NCBI GenBank assembly: GCA_964537505.1
Contig: CAZICK010000030.1
Coordinates: 1 to 41,369, forward strand
DNA length: 41,369 nt
From: DAINBT01 sp036732785
Lineage (GTDB): Bacteria > Planctomycetota > Phycisphaerae > Sedimentisphaerales > SM23-30
Direction of reading: 5' to 3'
Positions within the stretch are counted from its first letter, which is position 1. Each line of letters starts with the position of its first letter. Positions 33,456 through 41,369 of this stretch are shown one piece after another. The notes beneath the pieces were generated by a model. That model ran no database searches. It saw only the letters and a program-made list of their open reading frames with translations, and was not told where the DNA came from. The position numbers and the translations under genes were made by a program.

Positions 33456-35203
33456 GCTTTCTTGCCTTTGCGACGAGCGAAGTGCACGATCACAGCCAAC
33501 GAAGTAAACGCGATGAGTACCACTATGCCGGCTTGTCTGAGCACCGCTCCACGAGTCAGGATGTCGTATATACTCAAAAAGGCCGTGCCCACGACGGCCA
33601 GGGCCATCATGGTGTTCCAGGCAACGCGTTTGCCGCCACGAGGCAGGTTATCGCCCAGCAGACTTTTCTGGTTCATGAGCATATAGAAGCTGATATAGGC
33701 GATGGGCAGAAGTACCATTGCAAACACCGATGTCGGCATGGCCAGCCATAGCTTGGCGTCGTTCCAGAAGAACGGTCCCAGTACACCCACCGAGACCATC
33801 AGACAGCCGAGCCGCTGCGGCCAACCCTTGGGCGGCAGATTAAACATCTCGCAAACGACAAGTCCGTTAATCAGCATCAACATTGTTATGGCGCCCAAGG
33901 CCATACCTGTTACGCCGATACCGAAAAAGTATCGCGAACTTTCACCGACAAGCGGAACCAATGAGTTGGCCAGGTTGAAGGCGTCACGTTTGACCACCAT
34001 GGCAGCCATTTCCTTCTCGGACTGTGACAGCGATTCTTCCAAGGCTGCTATTTGTTGCTTCTTTTCATCGGCAGACAAACTCCCAAAAACCTCGGCGCCG
34101 ACCTCGTATTTCAAACGTTGTTCCATCAAATCATTGTACGATGCGACCAGGTTCGCCGCCAGCTTGATGGGCTGACCCTGCGCGTCCAGTTCACCAAGAA
34201 ATCCCGTGCTGGGTACAGCGTGGAACTGAGAGGCGGCGGCAATGACCACGCAGCCGGTAGTCAAAATGTACGGTATAAATAAACCGGTCGAAAGATCGAA
34301 GATCGCCAGCCCGCGGAATGTTTTGTCCCAGCCTTTACGCAGCATCGAATAGGGCAGCAGGAATGTCATGTTGATGCCGACCGCTGTCGCCGCGGCGCTG
34401 ATCATCACGTCACGCTGCTGAGAGACAATCAGCGTAGTCCAAAAGTCCTGAAATTTGGCATCGACCGCTTGAATAAACGGCATAAGCGTATCCGCCGGCC
34501 GGGAGACCAAACCAAAATTAGGTATAAGACCATGGAAAATCGCGCCCCAATCCAGGGCTCCTTTGAGGGACAACTTGAATACCACGCCGAAGAAACAAAA
34601 CACGATCATCCCTACCATGCACTTTACGATTATTTCGAATACTTTCACACCCCACCCGCTGATGCTGTATAACATCACAATGGTAATAGAAATGGCCAGG
34701 AGGATGCAGCCGGCAATGATTTTGCCCCACGGGTCGCCCATGACCTCGACGCCGATTGTGTTACTAAAAAGATTCTGTTGCATGGCCGCGGTCCCCAGGG
34801 CGAATTGCGGCATGGACCATACCAGGTTGGCCATCATCGATGCGATCAACCAGCCCCAGCCCAAGACCGGGTTGACGTGCTCGTTGATCGCCCGAAACGG
34901 TCGCTGACCCGTCGATAAGGACACATACGCAATAGCGCTGAGCATAACCACACCCAATATCATCGCCAACGGCTGAAGCCACATAAAAGTGAATCCAACC
35001 AGCACCCCCAGATATAGACTCGAAGATAGTGAACCGCCTCCCAGTGTGATCGCACTTTGCAGCCAACCAGGCCCGGACAGCCTGAGGTACGCTCCAGTTG
35101 TCGCCAATCGGCCTTTTTCTTTAGCCGAAAGTATCAACTGTCGATCTTTCTCGATACGCGGGTTCATTGACATCTTTGGTTCGGTCTTTTGGTTATCAGC
35201 CAT
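33452..35203 (-). CDS. Nramp-fold transporter without canonical metal-binding motifs
   Basis: The 583-residue polytopic protein resembles the Nramp (divalent metal) family in its first helix (SGPGWLQSAITLGGGSLSSS) and overall helix count of about 11-12. The metal-coordinating DPGN of helix 1 reads LGGGS, and the MPH motif of helix 6 is replaced by LLPYSML. An extra soluble insertion rich in charged residues (about 330-400, ADEKKQQIAALEESLSQSEK) sits between helices. Members lacking DPGN/MPH are unlikely to move Mn2+/Fe2+ in the usual way. The substrate may be a different ion or a small organic molecule. CAGGAG lies just before the ATG. It overlaps the URO-D gene by four bases. Confidence 0.75.
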   Translation of the reverse strand: MADNQKTEPKMSMNPRIEKDRQLILSAKEKGRLATTGAYLRLSGPGWLQSAITLGGGSLSSSLYLGVLVGFTFMWLQPLAMILGVVMLSAIAYVSLSTGQRPFRAINEHVNPVLGWGWLIASMMANLVWSMPQFALGTAAMQQNLFSNTIGVEVMGDPWGKIIAGCILLAISITIVMLYSISGWGVKVFEIIVKCMVGMIVFCFFGVVFKLSLKGALDWGAIFHGLIPNFGLVSRPADTLMPFIQAVDAKFQDFWTTLIVSQQRDVMISAAATAVGINMTFLLPYSMLRKGWDKTFRGLAIFDLSTGLFIPYILTTGCVVIAAASQFHAVPSTGFLGELDAQGQPIKLAANLVASYNDLMEQRLKYEVGAEVFGSLSADEKKQQIAALEESLSQSEKEMAAMVVKRDAFNLANSLVPLVGESSRYFFGIGVTGMALGAITMLMLINGLVVCEMFNLPPKGWPQRLGCLMVSVGVLGPFFWNDAKLWLAMPTSVFAMVLLPIAYISFYMLMNQKSLLGDNLPRGGKRVAWNTMMALAVVGTAFLSIYDILTRGAVLRQAGIVVLIAFTSLAVIVHFARRKGKKA

Positions 35204-35235
35204 TTATGTGCTCCTGTTTTGAGTATCATCTAACT

Positions 35236-35270
35236 TTGCGTATAAGCAACACACAAGAAAAAGTACGCAA
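35236..35270. promoter_or_regulatory. Inverted repeat upstream of the Nramp-like gene
   Basis: TTGCGTA (35236-35242) and TACGCAA (35264-35270) are perfect 7-base arms, 21 bases apart, in the 88-base gap between the Gfo/Idh gene and the transporter gene. The arms could bind a dimeric regulator at spaced half-sites or form a loose hairpin. No T-run follows, so it is not a terminator. Confidence 0.35.
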
Positions 35271-35291
35271 TCGCACTGCGCGGTTTATTGC

Positions 35292-36467
35292 TCAAAAAAC
35301 CTTAATGGCAACTTCGGTGCCTTTTTGCTCGGCGGAAACATAAGCGCTGTAAATTGTCGAAATACAATCAGCCGCCAGGCTGCTGCTGCTTTCCACTCGC
35401 TCACCGTAAGCGGCGGTCCGGTAGAACGCCTCAATCTCCTGTGGATAACCGGTAAACCAGTCTTCATCCGGCGATGGGGGGGTCCAGCCCTGTTTCGTGC
35501 CGATCTTTTCCACTACGTAAATGTCCTTGAAATTGGCTTCGACGGCGTTGTAGGTCTGCATTGCCGTGTTCGGATTGATATTGCAGATAGTCTTATGATT
35601 ATTGGTGCAGATTTCAATCCAGTTGTGAATACCGCCCAACGTAATATCAGAGGCAAAAATGTCAGCAACAGTTCCATCTTCGAAAACGATGTGCATCAAA
35701 GCAAAATCGTCAATGTCATAATAGTCCGCGCGAATGTGTCCTTCATCCCGGAAGCCTTCCAATCTGGTGATAGCATGAGTGCGGGCCGATACTGCTTGAG
35801 GACGAATTGGTTTGCCGTTGCGGGTATTGCCTTCCACACGCTTCAGATAAAACGCCGCGGTCAGCGGATGGCAGCCTTTACCGATCATTGTGCCGCCGCC
35901 GGAATATCTCCAGTAAGCGTATGTCTTGGCATGTGAGCCGCTGTGCGATTCCTCGCCGTGCATCCAGATAATCTGGGCGCCGGTCTTTTCAAGTATCTCG
36001 CGTTCCTTTTGGATCGACGGAGCATACACCCAGTTCTCAGCGTAAAGAATTTTAGCTTTGCTTTTGCTTTCCGCCTTGAGCATCCGCCGGACGCTTGCCA
36101 GCGCATAGTCCAGGGCGTCCTGTTTGGCAAAAGTATCCCCGTTGAAATCTTCTGAACCATCGCCAAAATAACCGGTCAGCGGTTTTTCCACTATGGCAAA
36201 CTTATCCCGTTCCAGTGCCGCTATCGCTACCGACTCATGCGAATCAGCGGTGACGCACACGTGTATCACATCCACCTCGTCGAGCAGCGATTCCAGGGAG
36301 CTATAAACCTTTATGCCCCGCTTTTTGCCGTATTCTTCTGCGCCGGCCAGGGAATAAACTCCTTTTATCTCGACGTTGGTCCCATATACTTTTTTTATCG
36401 CTTCAAAGTGAAAAGACGCCGAAAAACCTGCTCCCACAATACCCGCCCGCACGGTCTTCTTATCCAT
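35292..36467 (-). CDS. Gfo/Idh/MocA family oxidoreductase (cytoplasmic)
   Basis: The 391-residue product has an N-terminal Rossmann domain with IVGAGFSASFHFEAI (residues about 9-23), a short acidic strand end, the hallmark EKPL (about 94-97) and a C-terminal alpha/beta domain containing GKGCHPLTAAFYL with the candidate catalytic His. These enzymes oxidise or reduce sugars and cyclitols with NAD(P). There is no signal peptide, unlike the Tat-exported homologue at the start of the locus. It follows the DUF1080-HEAT gene by 50 bases. The exact sugar is unknown; the locus points to a deoxy- or modified hexose. Confidence 0.9.
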   Translation of the reverse strand: MDKKTVRAGIVGAGFSASFHFEAIKKVYGTNVEIKGVYSLAGAEEYGKKRGIKVYSSLESLLDEVDVIHVCVTADSHESVAIAALERDKFAIVEKPLTGYFGDGSEDFNGDTFAKQDALDYALASVRRMLKAESKSKAKILYAENWVYAPSIQKEREILEKTGAQIIWMHGEESHSGSHAKTYAYWRYSGGGTMIGKGCHPLTAAFYLKRVEGNTRNGKPIRPQAVSARTHAITRLEGFRDEGHIRADYYDIDDFALMHIVFEDGTVADIFASDITLGGIHNWIEICTNNHKTICNINPNTAMQTYNAVEANFKDIYVVEKIGTKQGWTPPSPDEDWFTGYPQEIEAFYRTAAYGERVESSSSLAADCISTIYSAYVSAEQKGTEVAIKVF

Positions 36468-36517
36468 CGAAAATCCCTTCCTGTCGAAATATTTCCTTGT
36501 AACTATTGCCTATTGCC

Positions 36518-39500
36518 TTATTCCTTACCCTGGTTCGCCTTGATCTTTTCGATAGCAATGTCCGCTTCGGTTTTCAACTCCGTGTCTTGCAGGCAGGTCT
36601 CGGCAAGTTCTATCGCCTGTTGGCACGGAAATCGCGGCAAAACAGCCAAAACCATCTTTTTCTCCCTGGGCTGTTGTGCCAGGGACATCGCTTTACTGAG
36701 CATCCCGACCGTCTCTTGGGCGGATCGCGACGACGGCATCGCCGCCATCGTAATATAACCATCGAGAGCTAATATCCGATTAGCGTTATTCATATCGTTT
36801 TGAACTGCCCAAAGCAAATCTTCGATCGGTTCTGTGTTGGGCCATCGACCAAGCGATTTAATGGCGGTTTTGCGAATCTCAAGATCGCTGTCCTTCATGG
36901 CTTTTTGCAAAACAGGCAATATCGTGGAGTCCCGAGTCTCGCTAAGAACCCTCAGTAGCGAACATCGGATAGATGGCTTCACGGTAGATTCGTATTTTTC
37001 CAGCAGTAACGTGATCGCCTCTCCCATCTTCGAAGCTTTCCGCAGTACCGCTAATATCGTCCTTTCAACTTCTGCATACTCCCTATTGTTTTTTGCGTTC
37101 ACCAGCAACTCTGCAAGTTCACCCAGTATCGATTCGTCCCCAATTGCTTCCAAAGCCTTGACCGATTCACGCCGAATCTCTGTTTCTGCCAGACCCGCAT
37201 ATTTTAGTAAGGTTTCGGTCGCAGAGTATATCTCTCGTTGGGCGATACTTCTTATCAGTTCGCATTTGACCTTCACATCGGCGCCGTCCAGGGCGTTGAC
37301 AATTGCGCTATCGGCGTTTTTTAGACTAGCGAGACTTTCACGTGCCGCCTGATTGGTCGCCCTTTTGGTATCAGCCGCCAGTTCGGCCAGCAGCATAACC
37401 AGCGATTCATCGCCTATCCGACCCAGTGTTTTTATCGCTGCTATGCGAACTTCCGTATTCATGCTTTTTGTCAAACCGATAACCAGTTTTGAAACGTTTG
37501 GATAGTCACGCTGGGACAAAATCGACAAAAACTGTACTTGGCCGCCTGTGGAAAAATTTTCAAACTTGGCCGCCGCTGTTTTTACAATATCCGGGTCTGG
37601 GCTTTTGCAGGCAAATTCGATAGCCACACCTTGGATTTCCTCATGCTCGCTGGCCAATCCTTCCTTTATAAGTTCACTGGCCTCTTTATCGGCCAATTCC
37701 AGCAATCGTCTCAGACCGGCGGCCCTGATAAATGGGGGAGTCTCCTGCGAGTCAAAAATCTCCCGGCAAATCGAAATCGCCTGATTGCGCCGACCATTAG
37801 CTGCGCAGTTAAGATACGCATCCAGGGCGACCAGTCGTTGTTTCCCCTGCAGTTTATCTTTTGCCTCTTTCAATGTTTGGATTGCCTCCACGTTGGCGAT
37901 TTTGCCCAGCGATTCCATCGCTGCCGCCGCCACCGATTCGTCCGAATCATAAACCAACTCTGAAAGAGCCTCTACCGATGTGTTATCACCTCGTTCGCCG
38001 AGCGAATGAATAATACCGATCTTTGCTCGGCCGCTGGTCTTGGCCAACGCCGCCAGCAGGGCCTCATTCGCCTCAGGCCCCGATATCCGCTCCAGACCGT
38101 AACAGGCAATAACAGCGGTTTGTTCATCTCCAAGCAATCCAGCCAGGACAGGTACATGTTTTGCCGTGCCGATCAGCGACAGTTGTTGACAGACAAATTG
38201 CTTGCCGACGAAAGAGACTTCCATCTCCAGGATCTGCGACAGTTTATCAGCGATTTTTTCTCTCAGTTCAGGACGCTCATAAGTATCGGTAACCATCTTC
38301 GAGATTGCGGTCAGGCATTTACGGCTTTGACCGAACTTATACGCCCTGATTCCCGCGCATAGTTCATCCAGTTGTTCATCCGAAATTTTCATGCCTTTGC
38401 GGTAATACTGTTGAAATAGCTCTGCTATCCCCGCGGCCTTGGCGTCTTCGCCGTGCACGACTACCCGATATTGAAGGGTAACAGCTTCGCCCTTAGCCAG
38501 ATCGATATGACTGTCGTTTTCCGGCCACCACATCGGCGTCGGAGAAAAGAAACCATAATCACGCGTAAACCATTTTGACGGATACCACCGGTTGCCCGGA
38601 TGCTCTAAGATAGCAATCCCTTCGACGATTTCGCCTCGCTTGCCGAAGTAATCACACCACGGAGAGTTGATGCCGAAGGTTCCTTTTTCTGCTTTGTCAC
38701 CTTGGGCGTTAACCAGGGTACCGCCGGCACTGACGCTTAGCTCAGGCATAACCCGTGCGGAAAACAAAGAATGGTTGGTCTTGCCAATGCGTATATCCAC
38801 GAGCGGCTCAAGCGTTATCTCGAAATCAATAAATCGCAGTGTATCACTCGGTGCCGTAACAGTAACCACTCTGCGATCACGTATCACCGGTTCCTTATCG
38901 GGCTGCTTCCACAAACATTCATCGGTGAAAACCACACTCTCACCGGAAGCGACGGTGATCTTGGGGCCCTGGGAAATTATCTGACCTTGCTGGTTGGTAT
39001 CCTGCCAGTAATTGCCGTCGTTAACCCGGTCGCAGCCGAAGAACAGGGAATTGTGATGCGGATAAGGCTCCGTCGATTCGACCGTTACGGTTTTGCCCGA
39101 CAAAGGACCGTTCACCGGCCAGAAGTAAGGCTTCTTCAGGGACGAAGCAAACTTATAGCAGGTAAAAACCTCATCATCAACGCTGACAACCACCTGATCA
39201 TCGACAATCTTTGCCGCCACCACTTTGCGGTCCAGGTCCTGGATGCGGATGTTGCGCCATCGTATCTGCAGTGGCTTGTCACTTTTGGACGAATGTACTT
39301 GCAGACCGATAAAGCCGGTAGCCGTCATAGAATCCTTCAGATCGGCCGCCGCGACGCCGTTGAGCCACGTCTTGATTGAGTTATCGATAGCCTCAATGCG
39401 CAGGTGGTTCCATTCGTTTTGTTTGAATGCCTTGCAAGCAGGCTCGTTATCACGCAGATCGTTAAGCCAGCCGCGACGAGACTCATCATAGATGCCGGCG

Positions 39501-39880
39501 CTCCATGCACGGTCGGACGGATCGATCTCCACCTGATAGCCGTGCACCACACCATTCCGGTAGCTTTCGATGCTGTTACTGCGAATCTGAACTCCAGAAT
39601 TCAAACTGGGATCAACCTTGAATTCCAGCTCCAGAATAAAATTACCATAGTTCTTTTCTGTGCACAGAAAACTATTTCTGGTATTTGGAACCGTCGTACC
39701 GACAATCACACCGTCTTCTACATGGTACTTGGCCTCGCCGCCTCGCTGTACCCAGCCGGACAGACTATTACCGTCAAAAAGCGACTGCCATTCTTTACTT
39801 TCCTTTGCGCCGGCAAAACCCGTGCTGAGCAATACTAATACCGATACACTGATTAATGATCTGATTAAATGTCTTTTCAT
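36518..39880 (-). CDS. Secreted DUF1080 / PmoA-like (DUF6807) / HEAT-repeat fusion protein
   Basis: The 1120-residue product has a signal peptide (about residues 1-25). Residues about 28-220 form a DUF1080 (3-keto-disaccharide hydrolase/concanavalin-like) domain beginning EWQSLFDGNSLSGWVQRGGE and ending KPLQIRWRNIRIQDL. Residues about 225-490 match the PmoA-like DUF6807 fold (FWPVNGPLSGKTVT, PYPHHNSLFFGCDRVN, HPGNRWYPSKWFTRDYGFFS). The rest (about 500-1115) is a solenoid of HEAT-like repeats (ALLAALAKTSGRAKIGIIHS, SLGRWPN). DUF1080 members hydrolyse 3-keto-glycosides formed by Gfo/Idh oxidoreductases, and such genes flank this one on both sides. HEAT repeats suggest docking to another protein or the envelope. 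The ATG is 34 bases downstream of the first oxidoreductase gene. Confidence 0.87.
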   Translation of the reverse strand: MKRHLIRSLISVSVLVLLSTGFAGAKESKEWQSLFDGNSLSGWVQRGGEAKYHVEDGVIVGTTVPNTRNSFLCTEKNYGNFILELEFKVDPSLNSGVQIRSNSIESYRNGVVHGYQVEIDPSDRAWSAGIYDESRRGWLNDLRDNEPACKAFKQNEWNHLRIEAIDNSIKTWLNGVAAADLKDSMTATGFIGLQVHSSKSDKPLQIRWRNIRIQDLDRKVVAAKIVDDQVVVSVDDEVFTCYKFASSLKKPYFWPVNGPLSGKTVTVESTEPYPHHNSLFFGCDRVNDGNYWQDTNQQGQIISQGPKITVASGESVVFTDECLWKQPDKEPVIRDRRVVTVTAPSDTLRFIDFEITLEPLVDIRIGKTNHSLFSARVMPELSVSAGGTLVNAQGDKAEKGTFGINSPWCDYFGKRGEIVEGIAILEHPGNRWYPSKWFTRDYGFFSPTPMWWPENDSHIDLAKGEAVTLQYRVVVHGEDAKAAGIAELFQQYYRKGMKISDEQLDELCAGIRAYKFGQSRKCLTAISKMVTDTYERPELREKIADKLSQILEMEVSFVGKQFVCQQLSLIGTAKHVPVLAGLLGDEQTAVIACYGLERISGPEANEALLAALAKTSGRAKIGIIHSLGERGDNTSVEALSELVYDSDESVAAAAMESLGKIANVEAIQTLKEAKDKLQGKQRLVALDAYLNCAANGRRNQAISICREIFDSQETPPFIRAAGLRRLLELADKEASELIKEGLASEHEEIQGVAIEFACKSPDPDIVKTAAAKFENFSTGGQVQFLSILSQRDYPNVSKLVIGLTKSMNTEVRIAAIKTLGRIGDESLVMLLAELAADTKRATNQAARESLASLKNADSAIVNALDGADVKVKCELIRSIAQREIYSATETLLKYAGLAETEIRRESVKALEAIGDESILGELAELLVNAKNNREYAEVERTILAVLRKASKMGEAITLLLEKYESTVKPSIRCSLLRVLSETRDSTILPVLQKAMKDSDLEIRKTAIKSLGRWPNTEPIEDLLWAVQNDMNNANRILALDGYITMAAMPSSRSAQETVGMLSKAMSLAQQPREKKMVLAVLPRFPCQQAIELAETCLQDTELKTEADIAIEKIKANQGKE

Positions 39881-39914
39881 TTTCTGTTTCTACCTCACTA
39901 CTTATAAACTTAGG

Positions 39915-41276
39915 TTATAAACTCCATGGGCTTCTCATCGGCCGGGAAACCATCTTATTCGCTTCCGAATCCCCGATAAACTGCTCTTTTTCCGGATCCC
40001 ACCTTAATTTACGGCCCAAACGCATAGCTATATCCCCCAGCACACAGGCGCTGCATGAGCGATGTGCCACTTCCGCCGGAGCGACCGTTTCCGCTCGCGA
40101 TTTTATGCATTCGACAAAGTTTGCTTTGTGATTGGTGCTCTTATAAAGGTGAATCTCCTCCGACCTGATCTTAGAGCTTAGCAGCGATTTCGGATTGGTC
40201 TCGATATGCCCTCGCTCTACATAAACCCAACCTTCCGTACCTTCGAATACAACTCCCTGTTTGTTTACCTTGTTATCTGCGCAGATGAGCTTAACGCCGT
40301 TGGCGTACTTATATTCGATATAAAAGTCGCCATGAACATCCCACAATCCATCCTGCGGATATTCTGCTGTGCCTTCGATCTGGACCGGACCGCTGCGATC
40401 CGTTCCCATGCCCCAGTGTGCGATATCTATATGATGTGAACCCCACCCGGTAATCATTCCTGCGCCATAATCGCTGATCCGAAGCCAGCCGGGTCGGCCA
40501 TAGTCATTGTCGGGGTGTACCCGATTTTCCGTGTATTCCGCCCAGGGCGCAGGTCCAAGCCACATATCGTAATTCAGATTCTTCGGAACAGGCATAACCG
40601 GTTGTGGTTCACAGGCCGGGTCGGTATCAAAACCCACTTTCACCGTATGCAACTCGCCGATCCTGCCGTTGCGCACCAGTTCACAGCCAAGCCGAAACCT
40701 CGAATCGCTCCGCTGCTGACTGCCCACCAGAAAAACATTGCCATAACGTTTAACTGTATCGGCCAGCACACGGCCCTCCGGGATCGTCAAACTCAGCGGC
40801 TTTTGAAGAAAAATATCCTTACCCGCTTTAGCCGCCGCGATCGCCGGAAGCGCATGCCAGTGGTCCGGCGTAACGATCATCACCGCGTCAATATCCTCAC
40901 GTCCGATCACTTCCCGAAAATCGCCGTATGTCGAACAGCCTTTATATTTTCCGAAAGCTATCATATCGCTGTATCCTTTTTCCACCAGGATCTTGGCATC
41001 TTCGGCTCGCTTGGAATCCACATCGCACACAGCAACGATCTGGACTTCCTTAAATCCCAGGACATCCATTATATCTCCCCGCCCCATACGTCCCGTCCCG
41101 ATGCATCCCATAGTGATTACGTTACTGGGCGCATCCGCTCCGAGCACCCGGGACGGCACAATACAGGGTATCGCCATCATGGCTCCAGAACCGACCGCCG
41201 CCGACTTCAAAAAATCACGCCGCGATAAACCTCTTCCTTTTAAGCCGCCGCTTTTTTTCTTCTGTCCAGTAAACAT
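39915..41276 (-). CDS. Tat-exported Gfo/Idh/MocA family oxidoreductase
   Basis: The roughly 453-residue product starts with a twin-arginine signal (LSRRDFLKSAAVGSGAMMAI) and should be folded with its NAD(P) before export to the periplasm. The mature part has the Rossmann motif GCIGTGRMGRGDI, the dinucleotide-pocket VAVCDVDSKRAEDA, QKPLSL (in place of EKPL) and WGSHHIDIAHWGMG with likely catalytic His residues. Homologues oxidise glycosides at C3, giving substrates for DUF1080 hydrolases such as the next gene. The start ATG 41276 is chosen for AAGGAG about nine bases upstream and the compact Tat signal; the frame extends to 41330 with no signal. It is the first gene of the minus-strand sugar locus. 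Confidence 0.92.
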   Translation of the reverse strand: MFTGQKKKSGGLKGRGLSRRDFLKSAAVGSGAMMAIPCIVPSRVLGADAPSNVITMGCIGTGRMGRGDIMDVLGFKEVQIVAVCDVDSKRAEDAKILVEKGYSDMIAFGKYKGCSTYGDFREVIGREDIDAVMIVTPDHWHALPAIAAAKAGKDIFLQKPLSLTIPEGRVLADTVKRYGNVFLVGSQQRSDSRFRLGCELVRNGRIGELHTVKVGFDTDPACEPQPVMPVPKNLNYDMWLGPAPWAEYTENRVHPDNDYGRPGWLRISDYGAGMITGWGSHHIDIAHWGMGTDRSGPVQIEGTAEYPQDGLWDVHGDFYIEYKYANGVKLICADNKVNKQGVVFEGTEGWVYVERGHIETNPKSLLSSKIRSEEIHLYKSTNHKANFVECIKSRAETVAPAEVAHRSCSACVLGDIAMRLGRKLRWDPEKEQFIGDSEANKMVSRPMRSPWSL

Positions 41277-41309
41277 AATATAGTCTCCTTCATTCACAAA
41301 TCTCACTCC

Positions 41310-41329
41310 TGCGCACAGGCTGTGTCGCA
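41310..41329. promoter_or_regulatory. Dyad-symmetric element before the sugar locus
   Basis: TGCGCACAG, a central G, and CTGTGTCGCA form an almost perfect dyad (one extra base in the right half), centred about 43 bases before the first start codon of the locus. The left half with its flank (TCCTGCGCA, 41307-41315) recurs at the window edge (41361-41369). Position and shape suit an operator of LacI/GntR type, but no regulator gene is in the window. Confidence 0.4.
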
Positions 41330-41369
41330 ATTCGCTTGGGGTTCGGTCATTTTAATTTTGTCCTGCGCA

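Noticed and set aside
1..41369. CRISPR arrays, tRNA/rRNA genes, insertion sequences, prophage or integrase
   Set aside because: No regularly spaced repeats, cloverleaf-like sequences, transposase or integrase motifs, or terminal inverted repeats were found on reading both strands.

Overview
The window reads as a chromosomal segment of a heterotrophic planctomycete, probably of the Phycisphaerae/Sedimentisphaerales type. This is an inference from gene content: DUF1080 and PmoA-like domains joined to HEAT repeats, long PQQ-type beta-propeller proteins, a Tat-exported Gfo/Idh/MocA oxidoreductase, URO-D/methyltransferase-fold proteins in a sugar locus, and secretin and pseudopilin genes with no assembly ATPase beside them. 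No rRNA, tRNA, CRISPR array, transposase or integrase was seen.

Left part (1-7.2 kb): a lipoprotein of the PAP2 phosphatase family on the minus strand, shortened at its C-terminus, is divergent from a tight plus-strand group uvrB-nadC-birA (nucleotide excision repair, NAD synthesis, biotin ligation/regulation). A large polytopic membrane protein of unknown function follows. Next is a 640-base gene-free stretch holding a 16-base direct repeat and a GC-rich run of hairpins.

Middle part (7.8-16.4 kb): a plus-strand type IV pilus/type II secretion-like cluster. It holds two GspG-type pseudopilins separated by a strong intrinsic terminator, a small one-TM protein, a GspH/FimT pseudopilin, a secretin and a TPR lipoprotein. 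It continues into a PAS histidine kinase, a single-domain response regulator and a GAF/HD-GYP protein predicted to degrade c-di-GMP, so a secretion/pilus machine and its likely signalling arm lie side by side.

Transition (16.4-22.7 kb): a NUDIX hydrolase and a B12-binding radical SAM enzyme are transcribed divergently from overlapping promoters. Then come a dicarboxylate/amino-acid:cation symporter gene broken by two single-base frameshifts, and mutS.

Right part (22.8-41.3 kb): nine genes, all on the minus strand, form a carbohydrate-utilisation locus. In transcription order they are: a Tat-exported Gfo/Idh/MocA oxidoreductase; a secreted DUF1080-PmoA-HEAT protein; a cytoplasmic Gfo/Idh/MocA oxidoreductase; an Nramp-fold transporter lacking the metal-binding motifs; a URO-D-fold protein; a 1394-aa propeller/methyltransferase-fold/malectin-like fusion; a second URO-D-fold protein with a methyltransferase-type His-x-Cys...Cys zinc site; an L-rhamnose transporter fused in frame to L-rhamnose mutarotase; and a secreted DUF5703 glycoside hydrolase-like protein. 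Together they suggest uptake and breakdown of rhamnose-containing, possibly O-methylated, glycans. The methyl-transfer part is an inference from the URO-D zinc site and is the best candidate for an undescribed pathway in this window.
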